Assembly (NCBI GenBank): GCA_900618425.1
Contig: UZAN01054566.1
Coordinates: 1 to 13,690 of the forward strand
DNA: 13,690 bases
Direction: 5' to 3'
DNA from: Echinostoma caproni
Lineage: Eukaryota; Platyhelminthes; Trematoda; Plagiorchiida; Echinostomatidae
Shown here: positions 8,426-13,690 of the stretch, piece after piece
Layout of the letters: every line of letters starts with the position of its first letter
How positions within the stretch are numbered: position 1 is the stretch's first letter
Translations under genes and position numbers: made by a program
The notes under the pieces: model-generated
Told to the model about the DNA's origin: nothing
Databases searched by the model: none
What the model saw: the letters and a program-made list of their open reading frames with translations, nothing else

Positions 8426-9198
8426 CTGACTTTTTTCAATGCGCGTTGCATTGCAGCCGTTCAACTGGCCGCTTCCTCTTCCTGAAAAATGTAACACTAT
8501 ATATTCATTAAAGAGAAGTAAATTTAAAAAATAATTCTACCACTCCTCGATAATGTGATGAACCGAGGTAGTAAACTAATTTCAAAAACACATTTGTCAA
8601 TTGACGGTACTGGCTAACGCATCCCTGTGGTTTGCTTTTGTTCGTTCTGGAAACTACGGTACAATACATCATGATAGGTACGATGAAGAGAAGACGAAGA
8701 GGCAATGTGCCAAGCTGTACGAACTCTATGTGGTCAAAATGGGGCACTTCATACACACACGGGTGTGAATTGAACACGTGGTGTTTTATGTCAAAGACCA
8801 CAATAATCTAGTGTTCTAGCTAAGTTAAGAAGAGAGAAAATATGTCATAGAAATAAATGAATTATATATTCTGATTAACAAGATATAAATGTTAATTTTT
8901 AGAAAGGGAAATCTATGAACCCCGAAGAAGGTCAATATTGGTTTACACAGCCGTACTGCATAACACTCCAGTACATATCAGAATTAACTATTCATTTATA
9001 ATTGTTTTTAATAATTACAGAAAGTGACATCCTGAGGAAGACTGTACATAATTGCATCTGGTGGAAGAAATAAGTATAAAAAAGTAGTCTGTGGTAATAG
9101 AATGCTAGCCGCGTGGAAAATTGCAAATTATGAGCCCCCCTGCCTTCTTCAAGTTACGTTCTTTGACAGACTGAAGTGGTATTTTCAAATAGTGAAAA
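8426..9198. other. No recognised gene
   Basis: A 97-codon minus-strand frame (8508-8801) has no recognisable motif or splice context. No repeats or RNA genes stand out. Confidence 0.45.
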
Positions 9199-9266
9199 GT
9201 CCAACAGCCTAGGACGCGCAATGCGCTTTGTACATCGCATGCTCTACCAGCTTAGCTGCGATGCAC
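9199..9266 (-). repeat. tRNA-like remnant with tRNA-style D-arm
   Basis: On the minus strand GCTAAGCTGGTAGAGC (9256-9241) closely resembles a tRNA D-arm and A box. It is followed by ATGCG...CGCAT, an anticodon-like stem with a loop that is too long (10 nt), and by GTCC...GGAC where the T arm would be. There is no acceptable B box and no acceptor stem, so a functional tRNA is unlikely. It fits a decayed tRNA or tRNA-derived SINE head. Confidence 0.38.
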
Positions 9267-10345
9267 AGCAATAACATTGGATCTTTTCCATTTGGATTAG
9301 CCAGGCGACTTACAAAGACATGGAATCCACCAGGAAGCCGGTAAGCTGACTGTCATGGCAATTCGCCATAATCTACCGAATAAGCTTTTGAAGTGAAGTT
9401 ATTTGTTCAAAAATGCTCCCTCATTTATCCATCCATTATCACCAACGGCTTCACATACGTACACTAATGATTAGAAGAGAGATTACCGGATGTGCATAAC
9501 GAATGGGTGTTAAACACCCAGAAAACGGTTGGGTGCTGTCAGGGAAATTTTGTCCAATCATTCACATACTACTGATTACACACTGCATATGTTCCTAAGG
9601 TGGCAGTGATTTTTTGACAAAGATGGAGATCACTGAAACGGATTAAAGTTTAATGTAAGAACGGCCTGCTGGTGTTAGTTCTCTGTTTCAGTCATTGGTT
9701 AATGTGATTCACACTACTTTTTGTACCAATTACAACCAGGAAACAGATGTAATATTATTATTGTAATATTGCAACATTATTCGTTGTGCGCATTTTTGTG
9801 CATGTGTGGATAACTCTTTCGTGGGAACCAAATAAATAGTTCAAATACTGTCTACGGCATTCAGCAGAGATGCACTGTATATTAAATAGTGATAGAGAAG
9901 GTTGCGGTAATGGATAAACACTATCAATGAAAATCGTTGTTCAAATACCTGACAACGTTAGATTTCGAGCCATTTCCAATAGGTCACTGTATATTTCAGT
10001 TCCGCGCTATCGTCCATTACATATGTATACATTCATGATCCTGGTATTGTTAAAATAAAAAATTCTAAACGTGGACCGTTCTGTAAATCTCATTTATGAC
10101 ATCGCAAAACTAAAACACAGAACATATGAGGTTACTAGCACAGCTACATGACAGAAGTTGAACAATAAAGATGTTCGAAAAGATCCTACCTATCCGTGCA
10201 GTCGATCACTAGTTGTTGTCGTTTGGAAGTGTTCAAAATGAGTGGATTGATTTCAATTTCCAGGTCAGAATCAACGAGATCTGACAAGAAATCTATATTG
10301 TATTCGTGTAAATTGTCCTAGGGCAAGCTGTTCGATATCGTTTGT
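9267..10345. other. No recognised gene; one short hairpin
   Basis: No conserved protein or RNA gene is visible. A compact inverted repeat, TGGGTGTT (9504-9511), A, AACACCCA (9513-9520), has an 8-bp stem around a single base. AT-rich repeats near 9750-9780 (ATTATTATTGTAATATTGC) are low complexity. Confidence 0.45.
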
Positions 10346-10402
10346 GTGTTCAAGTGGCTAAGGTTGCCCTTACAATAGCCCGGAAGTCCTTAGTTCAAAT
10401 GT
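10346..10402 (+). repeat. tRNA-like SINE head, same layout as the copy at 8357
   Basis: GTGTTCAAGTGGCTAAGG (10346-10363) resembles the A-box region of a Leu-type tRNA. AGTTCAAATGT (10392-10402) is a degenerate B box. Aligned from the A box through the B box, this piece and the one starting at 8356 have almost the same length (about 58 nt) and share many positions, suggesting one SINE family. It is more degraded than the 8351 copy. Confidence 0.4.
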
Positions 10403-10859
10403 CGCCACCGCCGCTCACCTCGCCAGTTTTCCATATTTCCCCAGACATCCTTCAGCAGGGAGGGATTCGGACGTTTAAGACTAAAAAAGATGCTATTTTT
10501 TGATCAACCAAACTCCCTATCAGTCCACCAGTCATTCCTAAATGAACATGAACGTACGAATGATAATAGATGGCAAATGAAAGACAAATAATGGACAACA
10601 CTTAGCATATAAACGGCTAATTAGTAAACATGACGAGACCCTGCTGATCAACGGAAAACAGTACAGGTATGCAAACTGGTTGGACGCAGTCGATCAGACC
10701 ATTATTTGCACTAGTCAACGATAACCGTTTAAAAATAGTAAGAACAATTTAACTGCAAAAAGAGGCATAGAAACCATAGCTTGTACACCGTGCTACACAT
10801 GCATATGGGAAACTAACCTGTTTGCCATTCGATGAACCCGTTCCACATAAGCTCACTTC
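10403..10859. other. No recognised gene
   Basis: The first part (10403-10470, rich in C) may be the body of the tRNA-like repeat before it. A donor-like GAG/GTGAGC occurs on the minus strand at 10419/10418 and is discussed among the rejected items. The remainder is AT-rich with no visible feature. Confidence 0.4.
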
Positions 10860-11464
10860 AGTTCTCCGGTACTAACTGGGAAAAATTCGCGTGAGCGGGC
10901 GAATAACAAATTTTCCCAGTCTTCCGTACTGTTTCCGATTTGTGGCAACCGTAGTAGTATTAGTGTTCGTGATTGTAGTAGTGGTGGCTACCACTGTGGT
11001 AATATTGTTTAATCCGGCGCTTGTCCGAGCTGACTGTGAGTGTCAATCCAAGCTCGTGTACACAGAAGTGAGTGCTTCCGTGCGTGTGTTTTGTATGCAT
11101 GTGTGCGTGTGTGTTTGTGCATTCAATTCCGGGTATATGCGCTCGGGTGACGGTGGCGGCTAGTGAGTGGACAGAGATAAAGGACGACAGAGTGCGACGT
11201 AAGTTTGTAATTTCATACCCCAGGACAGACGGTCTGTAGTCGAAACAGATGTATCAGCGCTGGAGGGGCGGGATGCGGGAGGGGAAAATCCCGCTCAGTT
11301 CAGACGCACACACGCACACATACATGGCAGTCGATACGCACTTAGTTAAAAGCGCTTGAAGTGTGAACAAGTGAAGATGGGATAGAATTAGATAGAACTC
11401 TTTTGCACTCAGAGTATGTGAGGACTTTCAGGGTGGGGTGGGGAGGAGGGCGAATGTATACGCT

Positions 11465-11500
11465 CACGTACACGTGCATGCACGCTCGCGTGCGCGTGCG
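11465..11500. other. Potential Z-DNA-forming tract
   Basis: Purines and pyrimidines alternate perfectly at 11465-11485 (starting CACGTACACGTGCATG) and again at 11487-11500 (CGCGTGCGCGTGCG), with a single break between. Alternating CG/CA/TG runs of this length are classic candidates for left-handed DNA under negative supercoiling, which is often found near promoters. Confidence 0.5.
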
Positions 11501-11640
11501 AACGTACTGCCACGAATTAGAACGATTATTGTGATTGTTGCCGTTATTGCTTATGTTCACTTATTTGTGTTATCCGTGTCGTTGTGATAGTGGCGGTGAT
11601 GCTGTGCTGCCGGTGATGGTTGGGACAATTGTCGTCATGG

Positions 11641-11661
11641 CACTTGCCGGATCGGCAAGTG
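11641..11661. repeat. Perfect 9-bp inverted repeat with 3-base loop
   Basis: CACTTGCCG (11641-11649), GAT, CGGCAAGTG (11653-11661). The stem is GC-rich and perfectly paired, and would form a stable hairpin in RNA from either strand. It lies in the GC-rich island about 135 bp before the candidate coding start at 11796. Confidence 0.75.
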
Positions 11662-11795
11662 GTTGCGGAAATATAGTATCAGTCCGTATGTGTGTACGTG
11701 TGCATACCTGCGTCTGTTCGGTCGTGCGCACACGTCCGTCCGTCATTTGATGTGATTTTCAACGCGTACAACAATTAGCCGGCCATGCTGCGATC

Positions 11796-11867
11796 ATGGT
11801 CTACCCTTTCACGTTTGCCAAGCCCATCGGCGGCATTATGGGATTGAACAACAGGGATGAGGAACAG
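11796..11867 (+). CDS. Candidate first coding exon, unknown product
   Basis: An ATG at 11796 has a favourable start context (A at -3, G at +4). It opens a 24-codon stretch reading MVYPFTFAKPIGGIMGLNN then RDEEQ, ending CAG immediately before GTATGTG, a strong donor (GT at 11868-11869), in phase 0. Third codon positions are mostly G or C, unlike the flanking AT-rich DNA, and an in-frame stop lies upstream at 11748. The frame continues past the donor to 12011 but becomes low complexity (Thr/Gln/Arg/Asp repeats), which supports ending at the donor. An overlapping upstream ATG at 11785 in another frame is a possible uORF. I do not recognise the peptide. If real, the gene continues to the right, beyond anything I could identify, and is antisense to the ZFHX-type gene. 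Confidence 0.33.
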
Positions 11868-12000
11868 GTATGTGAACGGGTAACTACGGATGGACATACA
11901 AATAGACAGACACCGATTACCACTAGACTGACAAAACCTCAGATAAGTACACAAACGGACAGGCGGACTGCCAGACGCACAAACGATACGCGACAACAAA

Positions 12001-12232
12001 ATAAAATATAATGCATTTTATTGTCATTGTTGATATTGCAATATCAACATAATGCTGATGACAAATAATAATAAACAAAAATGATCATCTTATCGCTCAG
12101 CCTGTTAATTTAGCATGCGCATGTCAACAGGATAGAGGGGTGAAAAACTGAATGTGATGCAGAATTTCTGTTCCTGTCTGGACAAAACGAAAAACTGGAG
12201 GAAAAAGAAACCATGTCTAATTTGTTGAACAA
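12001..12232. other. Non-coding; holds a perfect palindrome
   Basis: AT-rich sequence whose main feature is the inverted repeat at 12022-12063. The remainder shows no recognisable gene or repeat. Confidence 0.45.
12022..12063. repeat. Perfect 22-bp palindrome within a longer imperfect inverted repeat
   Basis: TGTTGATATTG (12028-12038) is followed at once by its exact complement CAATATCAACA (12039-12049), with no spacer. Outside it TGTCAT (12022-12027) is matched by ATGACA (12058-12063) after an 8-base insertion in the right arm, and the similarity continues for a few A/T bases further out. This could form a cruciform. It has no loop, so a microRNA precursor is unlikely. Confidence 0.85.
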
Positions 12233-12381
12233 CTCGTTCAGTAGGAGACTACCTCGGTGCTTGAAGCAACATGATTTGACTCCAGTCCTGGTTCGAGATT
12301 TGTAATGTGGTCCCATCAAACAGAACTAAACCGTACACACACACACACACATACACATACATACATACAAATACACACACT
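12233..12381 (+). repeat. tRNA-like remnant with microsatellite tail, possible SINE
   Basis: CTCGTTCAGTAGGAGAC (12233-12249) resembles a tRNA A-box region. GGTTCGAGATT (12290-12300) matches the B box except for its last two bases. About 30 bp later a run of AC units (12335-12350) passes into ATAC/ACAT repeats (to 12381). A pol III-like head with a simple-repeat tail is a common SINE arrangement. A short body and no visible target-site duplication keep confidence moderate. Confidence 0.4.
12334..12381. repeat. (AC)n and (ATAC)n compound microsatellite
   Basis: Eight or so AC units followed by imperfect ATAC/ACAT units and a final ACACACAC. It may be the tail of the tRNA-like repeat on its left. 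Confidence 0.92.
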
Positions 12382-13690
12382 TAAATGATTGAATAAGATC
12401 CCGCCAATGAACTACCAGTGAATCGTAAATGATAAGAACACGAGAAATATGATATGATTCACATCGGACATTTGTGGCCAAACTTGTAGAACAAATACAC
12501 AATCAGTAGGTTTATTCTGCATCCATACTTTATTGAGTTTTATTAGGTTTTCGAGATCAAAACCAGGCCTAAATTGCTATTCATGCCCTTGGAGTTTTAA
12601 TTACCTCATGGAATTTCTATAAAACGATTCGGCACAGAATGTTTTGCAGGTCAAGCATCGCTTTAAGCATTCGTTCATTTCAAAGTAACGAATGACTACT
12701 GAACTGAATTGAATTAATATAGGTCAGATCCAATCAAGTCAATAAATCGGTTGACTTTACCCTGAGGTGCACATTCAGAAACAAATACCCCCAAAAATAC
12801 GGAGGTAATTAAACTGATTATGAGAAACTACTTTCAACGTGCTCGAAAGTGTTTGTATTTGAAGTGAATGAAGGAGATTGAAATTCATTCCAATAACACG
12901 GAATCAGCGATCACATCACAAGCTTTGATTTTTTGGGCGACAATGTAATTGGAGGATGTGCGCACTGGATCAACCACAGCACATAGATAAATTTTGCAGT
13001 GATCTTGATATCGTGTAGTTATTTTGTCACAAAAAGTATTGATCGAACTTATTTTGGGACTACACTTCAGTTTCCAATGTCATACGTGTATATCGATAGC
13101 TATGGGTGAAGAGAAATCATTCCTCGCTTTTATCTTTAACTGCAATGTTCTTAGTGCTGTTGTATCGTCGTTCAAATTTGTGCGACCTTGAGTGTATCGA
13201 TAAAATTTGCAGCAGTTCCAAAGTTACAGCTCAAAAGTGAAAAATATTTTATGCGAAGCAACAACAAACGTGGACAGTACTACAGTACTACTACAATATC
13301 ACTTTCAATCCCGTGAATGAGGCTAGAAACACTGGGCGTAAGGAGGAACGAATCTGACGTAGGCGAAGGTGTTACACGAGTTTGATCAATACCTGTACGT
13401 AGACTACTATATCAAATGCAACGGAATGGATAACAGTTTTCGACGGAATGCATGACAAGAACGCCTTCTGGTTTTTGCAAAACACACTACTGATGTGTTA
13501 ACATCAAGTAAGGCAACGGTTAGGAATAACGCCCACGATATTTAGAGATGTTTCTGGATCTCTTCGGTGTATCGTCAATGAACAGCAGTTGGTACATCCC
13601 AAAGGAATCACTGCAGGATTTACATCTATGGAGAGGAAATAAAATATGGGTACATGTGCATCGGTTGATAGAAAGTTCTATGTGCAGAAA
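12382..13690. other. No recognised gene to the right edge
   Basis: No frame of note, RNA gene or clear repeat. There are small motifs only: a direct repeat of CAGTACTA near 13276-13291, and a TGATGT...ACATCA inverted repeat near 13491-13506. Confidence 0.45.

Larger units (their letters stand above)
10860..12000. promoter_or_regulatory. GC- and CpG-richer island with alternating purine-pyrimidine tracts; possible promoter/first-exon region
   Basis: Composition changes sharply from the AT-rich flanks. CG dinucleotides and GT/CA alternation are frequent (GT-rich at 11078-11125, CA-rich at 11305-11325, mixed at 11465-11500 and 11688-11735). Donor-like sites occur on the plus strand (GAC before GTAAGT at 11199; CAG before GTATGT at 11868) and on the minus strand (CAG before GTATGC at 11708/11707). 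Together with the candidate coding exon at 11796 this suggests an untranslated first exon or promoter region. It could equally be only an old repeat-rich patch. No TATA or initiator element can be assigned. Confidence 0.35.
512..13690 (-). other. Probable large intron (or intron plus 5' region) upstream of the ZFHX-type exon
   Basis: The exon at 251-511 begins with an acceptor, so a 5' exon of the same transcript must lie at higher coordinates. I found no other conserved zinc-finger or homeodomain segment on the minus strand up to the right edge. The reading frames here are short and unconserved, and the recognisable content is retroelement debris, as expected for a multi-kilobase intron. The intron may end anywhere in this span if an upstream exon encodes poorly conserved or untranslated sequence. 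The GC-rich island near 10860-12000 is the most likely place for that. Confidence 0.5.

Noticed and set aside
8508..8801. 97-codon minus-strand frame
   Set aside because: No motif, no splice context, and length is within chance expectation here.
10403..10460. Minus-strand ATG plus 10 codons ending at GAG/GTGAGC (10419/10418) as a first exon
   Set aside because: The donor is good, but the segment lies next to a tRNA-like repeat and may be its body. The peptide is too short to judge, and no other support is visible.
10891..11163. 90-codon plus-strand frame with a membrane-like valine-rich stretch
   Set aside because: The hydrophobic run comes from GTA/GTG repeats and the Cys/Val tail from GT repeats. 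There is no ATG at its beginning.
11868..12011. Continuation of the candidate exon frame past the donor
   Set aside because: The peptide becomes a Thr/Gln/Arg/Asp low-complexity stretch derived from ACAGAC-like repeats; a splice at 11867 is more plausible.
12022..12063. MicroRNA precursor at the palindrome
   Set aside because: The stem has no loop and the whole structure is too short for a precursor hairpin.
1..13690. CRISPR array, prokaryotic operon or prophage
   Set aside because: No spaced direct repeats, no ribosome-binding sites with tightly packed frames, and the conserved content is metazoan.

Overview
The window reads as eukaryotic DNA from a compact-exon, long-intron invertebrate genome, most likely a parasitic flatworm (trematode or cestode). 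There are no bacterial-style genes: the frames are broken everywhere, the non-coding DNA is AT-rich with microsatellites, and the recognisable pieces are one conserved metazoan exon plus decayed retroelements. The flatworm assignment is an inference from the style of the Penelope-like element and the overall character; it is not proven by the sequence.

Layout. At the left edge, on the minus strand, is one internal coding exon (251-511, 87 codons, phase 0 at both ends) of a zinc-finger homeobox gene of the ZFHX3/ZFHX4 (ATBF1, fly zfh-2) family. Its next exon lies left of the window. No upstream exon was recognised, so most or all of 512-13690 is probably one large intron, or intron plus 5' region, of this gene. 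Inside it are: a possible tRNA-derived SINE with an A-rich tail (841-1137, minus); a heavily decayed Penelope-like retroelement (about 2284-3400, plus) in which RT, linker and GIY-YIG endonuclease pieces can be followed through several frame changes; a probable 309-bp solo LTR with a CATC duplication on each side (6736-7044); an uninterrupted ATGT microsatellite (7405-7468); and a scatter of tRNA-like A-box/B-box remnants (near 1, 4446, 8351, 9199, 10346 and 12233).

The most unusual stretch is 10860-12000. It is richer in G+C and CpG than its surroundings and loaded with alternating purine-pyrimidine tracts. It holds a candidate short coding first exon on the plus strand (11796-11867) with a good start context and a strong splice donor, and donor-like sites on both strands. 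This could be a promoter/first-exon region of an unrecognised gene or an internal promoter of the zinc-finger gene. A perfect 22-bp palindrome lies just to its right (12028-12049).

Most of the remaining kilobases show nothing I can support. No novel multi-gene system is visible. The two items most worth pursuing are the GC-rich island with its candidate exon and the family identity of the tRNA-like repeats.
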